From positions 186,001 through 250,000 of the forward strand of contig NDFF03000092.1 of NCBI GenBank assembly GCA_002150815.3: a DNA stretch of 64,000 nucleotides, given 5' to 3'. A model generated the notes under the pieces. The model was not told where the DNA came from, made no database searches, and saw only the letters and a program-made list of their open reading frames with translations. Each line of letters starts with the position of its first letter. The stretch's first letter is position 1. Shown here one piece after another: positions 1 through 11,349 of this stretch. The DNA is from Grammothele lineata (lineage: Eukaryota > Basidiomycota > Agaricomycetes > Polyporales > Polyporaceae). The translations under genes were made by a program, and so were the position numbers.

Positions 1-302
1 CATTGTGAGGGAGAGGGTGACAAGGTCAGCCGTGATACTAGAGGGAGAGCAGGCACAGGTTACACTGTTAAATACAATCACTTGAACAGCTATGGCTGCG
101 AAAAGCTGTGAATAGACAGAACTCTAATACACCAGCGCTTGGAAATTCTGTGCAAATATTACGTACAACCTGTGCAGTTCATACACGTCCATCGACACTG
201 CCTACGTCTTAGAGATCCTGCGTATACGTTCTGGTAAGTTCCAACTTCCGAACAGGGAAGTAAACCAACTCACGCGTGTCCTGCGGCGTTCACCGCTGCC
301 AG
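1..302. other. left edge, no gene seen
   Basis: No open frame or repeat I can support. This is the 3' flank of the minus-strand ubiquitin-like gene. Confidence 0.5.
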
Positions 303-1250
303 TCACCAGCTCAGCACCTCCATGGCACCCCACTCCAGCGCTCTGAAGAGGGAGTTGCCCATAGCCAACGGAGACACGCCGACCACGGTTGGCCAATCCA
401 CGACATCCACTCGGCAACGAGCCGCATCCCAGTCTTGTAACTCGGCCTCCGTCACTCCTCGAAAGAGCATGAAAACGCGCGTCACTACGTCCGGCGTGGG
501 TGCTACTGTGAGTTCCGCCGAGCGCTCGTATACGTAGGTCTCTTGCGGGAGGAAACGAAGCGCTATGTTCGGCTGCTTAGAGAGCTTTGGGAGCCAGTAC
601 GCGATGAAGTCGTTCCGGGCGGGCGCATGGAGCGTGAGCGACTTCAGCACTTCATCGAGGTAGGGAAGCAGCTGTGCGAAGGCGAGGAGAACTGTAGTCG
701 GTGAGTCCGGCTCGAGCGAAGGCGAGGAGGGATCGAAGTGTTCCGAGCATTGGCCTTCGGCCGACACATCCACAGGGCTGAGAGGTGGAGAAGAGGGAGT
801 GTTTGTTGACACAGCCTTCCAGAAGAGGTACGACAGTACAAGGCCTGTGTCCTTCTCTGAGAGAGCCATCTGGCGTCGCGGAGACGGTCCAGGTGATGGT
901 TTGTTTGCCTTCTTCGAGACGCTGCATTCCAGCGAGAGGATATAGGTGTGAGAAGGACCATGTTGGAGCGAGGTTGTCGGAGACAGATGCCTGCGAGAGG
1001 GGTGTAGGAGGAAAGCGGTAGATGACAGGCTTGCCACCAAGCAGACGAATTGTTCCGTGTATGGTATCACCCCTTTGGATGCCATAGTCGGCCAGCGAGC
1101 TCTCGTCGTAAGAGATAATGTCACCACGGTATGTGAACCTTAAGCTTTCGATGTCCCTTCCCAAGTACGAGCAACAGCATCCATCATCTTCCGGGATCGA
1201 AGTGATAGCGTTGACGGTGAAAACGGCAGGAAATCTCCGCCTACCCTGTG
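303..1250 (-). pseudogene. ubiquitin-like domain protein, frameshifted
   Basis: The minus strand encodes a ubiquitin-fold end (IQRGDTIHGTIRLLGGKPVIY; compare the C-terminal 'tLhLvlRLRGG' of ubiquitin). It is followed by the 'KPVIYxFPP' region and a beta-rich C-terminal domain (TWSFSHLYPL; TWTVSATPDG; GLVLSYLFWKA; FIAYWLPKLSKQPNIALRF; DVVTRVFMLFRGV) typical of basidiomycete ubiquitin-like hypothetical proteins. The first part (about 1250 down to 870) and the second part (about 865 to 303) lie in different frames. They meet at TPDG/SEKDTGLV near 860-870 with no splice sites between them, so the sequence looks one base short there. Either this is a disrupted gene or a one-base assembly error in the GAGAGAG stretch. 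The exon seems to begin after an AG near 1246-1251. The upstream exon is uncertain. The end at 303 is a normal stop. Confidence 0.6.
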
Positions 1251-1260
1251 ACCAAGGCTT

Positions 1261-1935
1261 TCAATACCGGCGTAAGAGAACTTGAAGAAGCGACATGAGA
1301 CACTCACACGTAAAAATAGATAGACAGCTTCCCATCCTTTGGGGTTCCACCACGGATAGAGGTGGTTTAAATTGATGCACGTGCTGTCGTTTGTTTGTCA
1401 GTACTTTATCGCATACGAAGGCTTCAGAGTACATACAAGCATTTGGTGGACCTGCGGAAGAGGAGCTCCCCACAAGTGAGCCAGGAGATGACGATGGAGG
1501 ATTTCTACTGCACGTGTGAGACTCCAGGATAGCATCGTCATTCAGGTTCTTCAAGACGACTACAGCCCTTGGCGGGAGAAACGAGAGGGTGTCGTCAGTG
1601 AGCTCGAGTTGGTCGCCCTCTAGTTCTCCAAGAAGCACGATCTGGCTTTTAATGTCTCCCAATTTGAAGTGAGCGCACGCTTTTTGACGATATTCTGGTA
1701 ACCTCCTTTTGTCAGAGCGGTTCATGGTGCCGTGACAAGCGAAGTTAGTGGCGCTTCTCACCTGTATGCCGGCTGTCGCGACAAAAACAGCGGTACGCGA
1801 GCCCCATCGCACGCGTAATACGGACGCTTGGGCTGCCGCTTTTGTGAGGAGTCTTTTAATCGCAGGCATCGGGCGAGGTCGACGGCTAGATGAAAGTTGC
1901 CGGAGTATTAGGCGGCGGAGTGTTTCCAAAATCAC
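1261..1935 (-). CDS. possible 5' exon of the ubiquitin-like gene
   Basis: A 224-codon open frame on the minus strand with natural-looking composition in its second half (LGDIKSQIVLLGELEGDQ, LSFLPPRAVVVLKNLND). It ends close to a GTGAGT-type donor near 1310, and the next downstream coding segment is the ubiquitin-like exon at about 1250. I could not find a donor/acceptor pair in matching phase, so the link is inferred from position only. No domain recognised. The 5' end and true start are unresolved; the internal Met near 1724 is a candidate. Confidence 0.3.
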   Translation of the reverse strand: MILETLRRLILRQLSSSRRPRPMPAIKRLLTKAAAQASVLRVRWGSRTAVFVATAGIQVRSATNFACHGTMNRSDKRRLPEYRQKACAHFKLGDIKSQIVLLGELEGDQLELTDDTLSFLPPRAVVVLKNLNDDAILESHTCSRNPPSSSPGSLVGSSSSAGPPNACMYSEAFVCDKVLTNKRQHVHQFKPPLSVVEPQRMGSCLSIFTCECLMSLLQVLLRRY

Positions 1936-2353
1936 GTCGAGTCACGAACACGTGCAATACGTCACAACGCGACCTCCTTCTATCACTCACGCTGAGACGC
2001 AGTGAAGACTGGTCATGTCGGGAAGATGACCGTGCAAATTATGATCCATGTACGCGAATGAAGAAGGGGGAAAACAAGGATGCAGCTAGTGAGGGCCATC
2101 ATGCTAAGGTACACATTTGGCCAGACTTCCAATCTCTGCCAAGGAGAGTACTCACTCAAAGTAACGTGCAAATTCCGGGCCGGCTCGGACGGGTTATAAC
2201 CTGAGACCCTGGTGGCTCGGCGAATAACGATCCGGACTAGGCTCTCGTCTGTCCACGCCGCCTCCACGCCACTTCCGCGTCGACTGCCACCGCCATACTT
2301 CTCTGTCTTTATCCTTTTACCAGTCATCGCCCACCTGCTTGCGACACCTGAAC
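1936..2353. promoter_or_regulatory. divergent intergenic region
   Basis: About 420 bases between the minus-strand frame at 1261-1935 and the plus-strand WD-repeat gene starting at 2354. It should hold the promoter of the WD gene. No clear TATA box was seen. Confidence 0.3.
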
Positions 2354-4575
2354 ATGGAAAACGAAGATTATCTCCAGAAGTTGGACGCTCTCAATAAGCG
2401 TCTGGACAAACAACAGCGTCGCACCCAGGACGACAACATGCACGACAAAATCGTTGACATCCTCAAGCAGGTCGCGAATGTGGTTCGCATCGCTGATGCT
2501 CAAAATGCGCCCGCGCTGTCCACGGTCGTCGAGAAGGCAGGCAACATCCTCGACGGCGCGATCGATTGGGCCTACGGTGACGGCGATTTCGATTTTCTGC
2601 CCTCGTATGCGCACCACGATGAAACAGCGCCACTCATCGAGGACCCCTTGCACAAGATTGGTGAGTTATACACCTATAGGCAGTGCGATTGGGACCGTTC
2701 ATCTGAGAGCCACGCAGGTCATGGTATGGCGAAGAGTTTCCTCCAGTTCTTCCAGAGGATGCTTGCGAAAGATCTTGGTGAGCAACCCCGTGGATCCTAT
2801 TCTTTGATGCATGCGACTCACACTACACAGGTCTCGGGGATGACGGCCGCGTGCGCGACCTCTCGCAAGATCCCAACCTCTTCACCCCTGATTGGAGGTC
2901 GAGCCACCCCCCGCACCCGAAGTCCACTCGCCTCTCGCGCTTCCGCGAGGACGTAGCCGTCTCCTCTACCGACGCTTCCCCCACCGCACGCATGATCCTC
3001 CAGGCGCGCTGCGAGGTGTTTGAAGATCGCATTCCCTCTCCCGTCAATGCAGCGATATCGTCCGACTTCTCCGCGATGGTCCTCGCGATGCAGGGAGGAT
3101 GGAAGAACCGTGACCCGATCCTCTCCCTCTACCTCCTCGACGAAGGTTCCACCCAGACTGACGACGATGAGGAAGACGGCGTGGAGAGTTGGCAGAGCGA
3201 CTACCACCGCAGCGTCTCGATCGAGCCCGGGTTCTCAGAGGTCGCCTACCAGGTCGCGATGGACGCCGATCGCAAGCTCGCTATCGTCGCTGATAGTTCA
3301 CGCATCAAGACGTTCTATTACGGCCGCCGGGGCGACGTCAAGTTCGGTGACTGGGAGCCCGAGCGCGCGAAGAACGTGCACACACTCAACAGCGGCCGGT
3401 ACGAGGGTCCTCTCGCCGCCCTACCTGGGGGCCGCATCGCCCGTGGGGGCAGGGGCGGCATTGCTTTCTGGGACCTCGCCTCGCTGCCGACGCACAAGGG
3501 CGGGAAACGCGTTGGGAAGAAGATCAGCATCGAGGACTCGTGGCGCGACGATGCCGAGACAGAGGTCGAACGCTCCGCAGGCAGCGCACCCACCACTACG
3601 ATCCGCTTCGCTGCGGGCGAGGAGCAGTTTGCGCCAGCGGTGTGGCGCAGGCACGAACCGACGGGACACATGCTTGTTGGTGAAAGCGCGCAGAAGAACC
3701 CCGGCCACTATGGGTTCTACGCGCTCGACCTCGAGGCGGGCGTGAAGGTGAAGCGGTTCTTGGGCCATGGCGGGTCTGTCAACGCGGTTTCGATCAGCTC
3801 GGGGGACGCGAACGCCTTCGTCACGGCCTGCGGCGACGGGTATGCGAGGATATTCGATGTGCGGCACCCCCTTCCTGCCACTACGTTCGACCAGGGCAAG
3901 CTGGGTGAATTCTGTTACACGGCCGAGTTCGTCCACCCGGACGGTATCCCTGGTAGGTTTATCGACTCATACCTTTCCAACAACTCCACTCACGCGGAAT
4001 ATCCAGTTCTGTTCACTGGAGGACAGAGATCGCAGAACATTAAGGTCTGGGACGTCCGCGCGCAAGCAGTCGTATACGAGCTCGCGACGGGGAACAACTC
4101 CGTCGAGGCGCTTGTGTGGGACGGGAAGCGTCACTCACTGTATGCAGCGACAGAGTGCCCAGGTATGGATCGTCTCGGGAGCACCCACGGCTACCGCGCT
4201 GCTCGTATTCCTGGATGGGCGCGCCGGGAGCCGGAGAAGGAGAAAGAGCAAGGTTCGGGAAACGACGACGAAGACGAAGATGAAGACGAAGACGAAGACG
4301 AGTGGGACGACGAGGATGACGAGTACTATGAGGATGAATACGGCCACAACTGGCCCGGCGACGCGTTCCACTCGGAGACGTTCTTCGGGTATGCCTATGA
4401 TGCCGGCGACCATTGCCTGCGTGAGTACCCCCTTCCCCGGTTTTGTTCGCTTGTGGCGCGTTTGACGGTGCTGACGTATGTGAGCACAGTGAACTACCGC
4501 TTCAAGGAGGACCCGGACCCGGCTGCCCTGCCCGAGTACGGAGATGCGACTGCGGGAGACGGAGACATGTGGTGA
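2354..4575 (+). CDS. WD-repeat protein with acidic C-terminal tail (paralogue 1)
   Basis: Five exons: 2354-2660, 2718-2777, 2831-3952, 4007-4420, 4490-4575; 662 residues. All introns have GTGAGT/GTGAGC/GTAGGT donors and join in phase. Blades are visible as RGGRGGIAFWDL, FLGHGGSVNAVSI...GDGYARIFDVR and RSQNIKVWDVRAQ, so it is a beta-propeller probably acting as a protein-binding scaffold. The first 110 residues are unique and partly helical (ENEDYLQKLDALNKRLDKQQ). Near the C-terminus is a long Asp/Glu run (about 4262-4340). It is clearly related to the gene at 12618-14355, sharing PTAR(M/A)ILQARCE, GGRIARGGRG/NGRLARGGRG and TGNNSV(E/R)AL, plus the last two intron positions. Start: first in-frame ATG of the exon. 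The binding partner is unknown. Confidence 0.88.
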
Positions 4576-5791
4576 AGGCATATCCCGAAAGTTCCCTAAC
4601 AGTGTGTACGCTATGTGGTTTTGCAGCCTTGCTCGATCTTGTGCAGAGTATGCCGTGTAAGAGAAGCTCATGACGCCTGTCGCGGAGAAATGCTCGTATT
4701 GTACATGTAATGTCTCGTACCATATATTCCTTAAAATGCTCAACCGCTTGAACGCTCTTGTCACTTGTAACTACGCGTGTATGGATTTGATGCCATTGAA
4801 GGAGTGATGGGTTTGCGCAAACGCCAATCGCGACATTCGACTCGTGTGACCAGGACGCATTCCCGAGACTGCAGCCCGATGGACGTGAACGAAGGGTATC
4901 CAGAGTTGATTGAACTGCCTAATCGTACATATGAAGAAACGTTCCAGGTGTGAACAGCATGACCATATACAGGTCTCGGGGTCTAGAAGGGCGTGGAAAG
5001 GGCGTGGGCTATGGAAATGGGTCGGAGGGCGATTGGTGGGGGTACATGCGCTTCAGATGTCGATACTTGCGTAGAGAGTACAGCGCAAGGGTTTCTGAGA
5101 GAGAGAGGCTATGGTCACCGAGCGACAGCAACAGACATGGACGTACCGTTACGGATGTACTCGCCCATCCTGATGGCGTTCTCTATCTCCTTCGGGTCCG
5201 TCAGGTTCCTGTTCTCTGCGAAGGGGTGGCAGTCGCTGCTTAGCAACAGGACTATGCTCATAGACGAGAGAATCGTACTCTCAAACAGGCCGCGTAGCTT
5301 CTTATGAAAGTTATACCTGCAAGAAGAGCATCAACACGGCCGCTCGCGTGAGCGCGAATGTGGGGAAATGGATGCGTACGAAGGGTCGGGGTAGTCGCGG
5401 CCAAGCCTGTGCAGTTCCTTGTAGAGCGAGATTACTCTTAGCCGGGTTTCTCTGCTCGCCATTGGGGTCGTGTCATATGAGACGCGGAGTAGGGGCCGAG
5501 GGAAAAGGCGGATAAGCACACTGAAAGCCACGGCTTCTCGGTCCTGGCCCCGGGAGCATCATCGCGCAAGGACGCACGGGCACGTGCGGACCAGTATCTG
5601 CTCGGGATGGCGGGCCGGTCCATCTCCGCGATGCGAATACGCCTGAATACGCACGGTCGTAACACTCGTACACCCGAGTCCCGCTGTCTTGCCCTTGCCT
5701 CCTTTCGCTCCCACTCGCCACTCTTTTCGACACTCTCTACAGCTGTATTAGAGCTCTTCTGAAGGATTTTTGGACTTATCTGCTTCTGCCC
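4576..5791. other. intergenic, no gene seen
   Basis: About 1.2 kb between two plus-strand genes. Only short overlapping open frames without recognisable domains or splice structure. The last few hundred bases must contain the promoter of the Sec14-like gene. Confidence 0.5.
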
Positions 5792-7174
5792 ATGGCCACG
5801 AAGGATACCATCTATGAGGCACGCCCTCCCCCAGAGATCGCGGTCGACCCTGCCACGGTTCCCCCCAACCTAAAGCTCACGGATGCGCAGCAGAAGCTGT
5901 ATGACGAGGTAGTGAAGCACTTTGAACGCGCAGAATACGTGCTTCCAGAAGTGGAGAATGGTACGCTTACGGAAGAGGAGAAGTTCTGGTTGGTACGTTT
6001 CGGTAGGGGAGCCAGGGGGGGAGGAGCTGACTCGGATTATGCAGAGCGCCGAGTGTATTCTGAGGTGTGTTTACGACACGTATATCTGCGTCAATCCCTG
6101 GCACTGTTGACACGCTCCTCCTCGTAGGTTCAGCCGTGCGGTGAAATGGGCCAACGCCCAGGCAGCCATCAAACGACTCGAGGGTACCCTCAAGTGGCGG
6201 CGTGACTTCGGAGTCTACGACCTCATCACAGCATCACATGTAGAGCCTGAGGTACGCTTTACAGGCTTGGTGTGCTGTAACAATACTGAATGACGCGAAC
6301 CGTCTCAGGCCGTGACGGGTAAGATGATGATCTGGGGTTACGACACGGACCATCGCCCCGCTTTGTATCTCCGCCCCAGCAAGCAGAACACTGAGGAAAG
6401 CATACGCCAAGTTCATTACGTTGTCTGGGCGTTGGAGCGTCTTCCTGAGCTCATGGGTCCTGGGATCGAGTACGTCGCCGCGTACTTGCTGAATACATGC
6501 ATTTACATGTGCCTGCAGGACCCTCGCTCTCATGGTCGACTTCTCAGATCGCGCGAAAAACCCCTCTCTTGGGCAGGCACGGACGGTACGTCCTCCTTGC
6601 ACTGATCCCTCGATCAGTACCTGACATGCTACCTTCCTAGGTGCTGAACATCCTCCAGACACACTGTACGTCCTCTTGTGCCATCTCCTATCACACTTAT
6701 CCCCGCTGACTTCTATATCCAGACCCAGAGCGCCTCGGCCGCGCGCTCGTCGTGAACGTCCCCTTCCTCGTGAACGCCTTCTTCAAGCTCATCACACCCT
6801 TCATCGACCCCCTCACGCGCCCTAAGCTCCGCTTCAACCCGGACTGCCTCGCCGAGGGCCTCTTCGCCCCGGACCAGCTCCTCTCCGAGTGGCGAGGCGA
6901 CGCCAAGGTCGTGTACGAGCACGACAAGTACTGGGGTGCGCTCGTGCGCATGTGCGCGGAGAGGAGGGAGAAGATGTGGGAGCAGTGGCGCGCGCTGGGT
7001 GGGAAGATTGGTGTGAGGGAGTGGGATGTCAAGTGCGCGGTCGCGTTGGGGAAGGAGGGGCCTGTTCCTGCTGCGTCTGAGCCGGCGAATGGGGCGGCAG
7101 CCACAGAGATCGAGCCTTCCACTGTCGCCTCGGACGTCACGGCGGCTGAGGCGTCCCCCGCGGAGGCGTTGTGA
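5792..7174 (+). CDS. PDR16: Sec14/CRAL-TRIO lipid-transfer protein, Pdr16/Pdr17-like
   Basis: Seven exons: 5792-5992, 6045-6064, 6128-6251, 6309-6469, 6519-6585, 6641-6665, 6723-7174; 349 residues. The CRAL-TRIO-N helices contain AECILRF and IKRLEGTLKWRRDFG. The lipid-binding lobe has RPALYLRPSKQNTEESIRQV, ETLALMVDF and QTHYPERLGRALVVNVPF, followed by FFKLITPFIDPLTRPKL. The RP-LYLRP-QNT and HPFIDPLTR-KL pattern is that of yeast Pdr16/Pdr17 (phosphatidylinositol-transfer proteins affecting sterol and azole response) rather than Sec14 itself. Expected to act at ER, lipid-droplet or plasma-membrane contacts. Two exons are very short (20 and 25 nt). The last 50 residues are a low-complexity Ala/Pro/Ser tail. 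Family assignment is strong; the precise orthologue is inferred. Confidence 0.92.
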
Positions 7175-7369
7175 TGTCGCGCATGGTGGCTGTTGGACTC
7201 GCAGCGCTGCTTCGTTGCCCGCTAGAGCTTATCTAGATACTCTAATACCCCTGGGAAACGCACGTATTTCTTCATAGAAGCATAGACGAAGGCTTTCCAA
7301 ACCTGACATATAGAATGTCCACACCCTAGTAAACATACAACATGTGGCCACGACGGCGTAGAGGTAGAC

Positions 7370-8958
7370 TCAGCCCGCCTTGAGTCGTAAACTTCCCTTC
7401 GATCCGCCACCACCGAGCTCTTTCCACCACTTCTCTTTGGTCTTCGACTTTCCCTTCGACCTCGCCTGCCCGTCGTCACCCTTCCCGCTCGCTCCTATAC
7501 GTTTTACAACAGTCGAGAGCCCAGAAGACACACCTCGTCGACCGCCACCGGGGACCGCCTCGTGCGCCTTCGACTTCCCTTTCAGCTTTCCGCTCCTACT
7601 CCTCGCCGGCGTTACAACCGTCTCATCGCCACCCATATCATCATCTTCGTCAGATCCTACACCGTCGTTACTATCGTCTCCTTCGCGTAGCCGCTTGCGA
7701 GAATTGTGAGAAGAGGTAGAGGGCTGTGCGGTGGGCAACGGACGCGCGCCTTTCTCCCACTCTTTGCGGTGAATGCGGAAGAGCGCCATTGTCGCACGCG
7801 CGTCGGTGACCTACAGGCAGAGCGAGTTAATCATAAACTCAAAAGAGTAGCAACAGAAATGCCGAGCGAGCCGTGGGGGGAAGCCTCCGCGAGAATTGAA
7901 GAAGGGGAACGCGACGACGTAAAGGAGTACCGAAGAGGCAGCGCACTCACAGACGAATGCTCGCCACCTTGGATCGTGAGCGCAAGCTCCTGCTGGACGA
8001 GGTGGCGGAGCGCGGGGCGACGGCCGCGCATAAGTTGGTGCTTGTGCGCGAGGCGCTGTGTGTCGCGTGTATATGGGCCTGGATGGGAGAGCAGCAGCGC
8101 CTTGAGGTCGTTGTGCACTGCGTGCCCGACGAGCACACGATCTTTGAGGATGTCCGCTACTTGCTTTTGCACTTCTTCGAATGGTCGGGCTGATGCGTGC
8201 CGATGGCGAAGGGTAGAGGGACTCGTCAGGCGTGACGAGGGTAGGGCAAAGGATGAGGCCGGGGGAGGGACGTACCATGGATCATGTCGGATGGACGAAT
8301 GCCGGAGAACTCGGTGCGGTAATCGACTACCCGTTCGCGCGGTCGCACGAATGCGTCGAGGAGAATATGGCCGTAGAAGTTGACGAGAGACACTCGCGCG
8401 AGCGCGGACTCGGCGCCGTCGATCCCCACGCCTACCATCTCGCAATCGACCGCGACATACTTTCCTGGCCTGAGAAGAATGTGTGCAAATGCATTCGGTA
8501 CACACCATGAAATATAGACAAATGATGATGACAGGTAAGACGCACTGCTGATGGGATGCTGGATGCTCCGTCTCGCCCAGGACCATCCGCCGTAGTTCTA
8601 CCAAGGACTCTCCATTCTTGACCTCATTTGTGCCCGTCGTTTGGATTGCAACATTTGAGTCTGGGCCCCTCGGAAACTCGGTTGTTTCATTAGCTTGTCG
8701 CGCGGTTACGTCCCCGGCGGTGGCGGAAATGGTAGAAGGTGTAGGGGATTCGGAGTGATGAGAAAGTTTGCGTCGTTTGCGGGCGACGAATGCACTGACA
8801 GACTGCCCCTTATTGCTCGTTTTTGGCAGTCTCTGAGAACATGCATGAGTGGTCACGATGGTGCGAAGGAGTACATCCCAACAGGAGCGAGTACTGACCT
8901 TTTGCAATGCCAACCAATTCGACGAGGGCAGTTTAGCTGACTTGTCACTCGCGCCCAT
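7370..8958 (-). CDS. REX4: RNA exonuclease 4 (DEDDh 3'-5' exonuclease)
   Basis: Five exons on the minus strand: 8958-8899, 8832-8546, 8469-8276, 8189-7951, 7810-7370; 406 residues. The RNase-T-type exonuclease fold carries all DEDDh residues: D124 and E126 in [12 protein letters not shown]208 in [11 protein letters not shown], and H258/D263 in [17 protein letters not shown]. In yeast, Rex4 family proteins act in pre-rRNA processing in the nucleolus. The basic N-terminus (ARKRRKLS) fits nuclear import. The C-terminal 100 residues are a Lys/Gly/Ser-rich tail with a DEDDD run. The second intron is fixed by frame: donor GTGCGT after SHQ, acceptor at 8470, giving [12 protein letters not shown]. 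Its stop is about 195 bases from the convergent stop of the Sec14-like gene. Confidence 0.92.
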
Positions 8959-9829
8959 GGAGGCACGCAACTTCGTGGGGGGATGGCTACAGTAGAGGAT
9001 GCCTTAATGTCGAGCGGGCTGTATTTACAGGTCAATACACTTTAGGACCGAGTCGGACAGTGATGGCAAAGCCTAAGGTAGCTGAGATTGGGCGTCAAAA
9101 CGGCAGAAAACGATGAAACGGTAGACGGCCCGAAACACATGGAAGACCGGGCCGGTGCTCCGTGGCAAGCGGAAGCTCGCGCTGGCAACCCGGAAAGACT
9201 CTCGGTTTCTGCCATCATCTTCTCTTCAGCTGCTTGCGTCTCAGGCTTTAGCACTGTGCGAGGGGGAGAGCACCCTAAGTTATAGGCGATGGTGTCAGTC
9301 TGAGCGAGGTCATACTTGTAGCAAGGCTTTTGCCCGCTCAGCTAGGCTTGAACTTGCTATAGCGGCGGTGAACTCGCGAAATGTATCGTCGCTACAAAAG
9401 GGGCCTGCTGCTAGCACCGACGTGGCCTGAGGAGGTATATCCTTGTCCATACCCTGTGGTGTCATTTGGTATGTCACTCATATAGATATTTGCATAGGGC
9501 GTAATCGAAGAGCGTCGTATGCTGAAGATCTTCATGTCGGGAACAGCGAGATCTTACCCCAGCCGGCGAGCATAGCCGGCACACTAACACGATCCATCGA
9601 AGACTCACACAATCCGGCGGTATCATTCTACATGCATTCATGGAATATGTTGGTCAATTGTCCGATTGTACTCACGCGATTATACATCCAACCTTTAGGT
9701 TCTGTCTAATCATATCTGTTCGCAGCTGCAAACGTTATCACGGGACGTCGCGCTACCCGTATATAGGCCGGTATGTTCCACGTTCGTCACGCAAATTCTG
9801 TTCCCCTCTAACCTCCTCTCTCAGTTCCA
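8959..9829. other. divergent promoter region, no gene
   Basis: 870 bases between the divergent starts of the REX4-type gene and the plus-strand gene at 9830. No coding segment supported. A TATA-like site lies at 9760-9766. Confidence 0.5.
9760..9766 (+). promoter_or_regulatory. TATA-like box for the 9830 gene
   Basis: TATATAG, 64-70 bases upstream of the ATG at 9830, a normal distance for a fungal TATA box. Confidence 0.5.
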
Positions 9830-11277
9830 ATGCGCTCTCCCGATTACGATATATATTCACGACAGCTGTGGGAGCTCGGTTATGGTCATCCTCTTTGGGG
9901 CCCGGAACCAGACTCGCGATTTGGGGAGGTGCGCTTGGGAGACGTAGGATATATGCGGGAGGGATACTTCTGCTTCCTATTTAATTGCATGCGCTCTGCG
10001 GACGATCCTGTGAATTCACGGCAAGGAGTTCCACAAACATTCGAAGTCTTCCGGCCTCCTGTCAATGCGGAACAGTACCGCGAGCGTTGCATCACTCAGA
10101 AGTCGCTCCACAGCCGAAGCGTTCGCGCTCTGTCTCTAGTAATGGAAGGCGTGGCAGGGTACGCACACATGGCCTATTTCCCAGGCGAGAAGGACTCAAA
10201 GATCTGTATAGATCGTCACCACAGCTGTCTATCGGCGCCGGCCTCCGATACCAATGCACCGAGGGCACCGGTGCGTTGCTGCTCCTCCCAAACCCAGCGC
10301 ACCGAACGTACCTTAACTGTGACCACCTCATCCGGAAGTACATGGGTGGTCAAGTCAAGCACTGGATCGAATTCGCCAATGCGGATTTAGGGATCGGACT
10401 TGAGGAGAGGGATATCTTGTTCGTCTCCGGGTTCACGAAGACATCCATCTGGGCCGAAGCGACCTTCGCGGGAAGCAGCTCCAATGGGGAGCTTTTCATA
10501 TCCGGGGGCTGCTTCGTTCCATCCACAACAGGTACATTCCGCGCGGCAATGTCACAGTGCACGTCGACGTCCGTCTTCACTCGCGACGGGCCTCAAAACC
10601 GGGTGGCGGCCCTACGGGTGAAAAACTCATCGGACGTACATGAGCTCGAGGACGATTTCCCTTTAGACCAATGCATTTTCCTCAACTACTTCAAAGTGAA
10701 GTCTCGGTGGCGCCCTCTCCCTGTCATGCGGGCCGCTGCCGGACCGTCGGATGCAAACATAGAGAAAGATGAAGATGACGAATCTCGCTCAATGAGTGTG
10801 AGGGCCCTATCCGAGGAGGCCAGCCCTCCGGGATCAAACCCGACGGTCTTCACGACGGTAAGCCGCTCAACTGCGGTCATCTCTTTATGAACTCTCTTAT
10901 AACAGAATGCATGTAGGCGTTCGACCCAGTCGGAACCTCGTTGGACTACGTACTGAAGGTCCGTATGGCGCTGTCCGCATCGTTGGGGGTTCTGCACAAT
11001 TTATTGACCATTTTTCACTATGCCAGAACTCTGACGCATCGTATGCTTGCATTTCTGACGAGGACCTCCGACCATTATGGCAGGTACTGTATAGTGCCCT
11101 TGGGCGTGACCCCGCGATTCATACTTATCATGCTGTGCCCAGAACACTGCACCCCCGGACTGTGTAGATCTTCACCGTGCGCTGCGAGATATGACTGCCG
11201 AAGTGTATGTGGATGCATCGGGTGGTGAGCTATGCCCTTTATTACCGTATGAGAAGCATTCACATTGTCTTACATAG
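9830..11277 (+). CDS. basidiomycete-specific hypothetical protein
   Basis: Five exons: 9830-10138, 10225-10857, 10917-10958, 11027-11083, 11143-11277; 391 residues. The frame change near 10139-10224 is explained by an 86-nt GTAATG...CACAG intron. The pattern matches a lineage-specific agaricomycete family: LYxLxxRGHGYPLW-like start (here WELGYGHPLWGPEPD), LGDVGYMREGYFCFLFNCMR, VPQTFEVFRPP, a central LLLLPNPAHR block, EERDILFVSGFTKTSIWAEATF, and DQCIFLNYFKVKSR(W)RPL. After an acidic linker comes FDPVGTSLDYVL, then SDEDLRPLW. These proteins have no known biochemical role; no catalytic motif or membrane segment is visible. A TATA-like box is at 9760. Confidence 0.8.
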
Positions 11278-11349
11278 GTGGGAGTATTCACTTGAAACAC
11301 GTTCATCTCGACACGAGCACCTCCCCTCCTCAATCCGAGCTATTCCCAA

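Noticed and set aside
10139..10224. Frame change in the 9830 gene considered a frameshift mutation
   Set aside because: A phase-0 GTAATG...CACAG intron of 86 bases restores the conserved family sequence.
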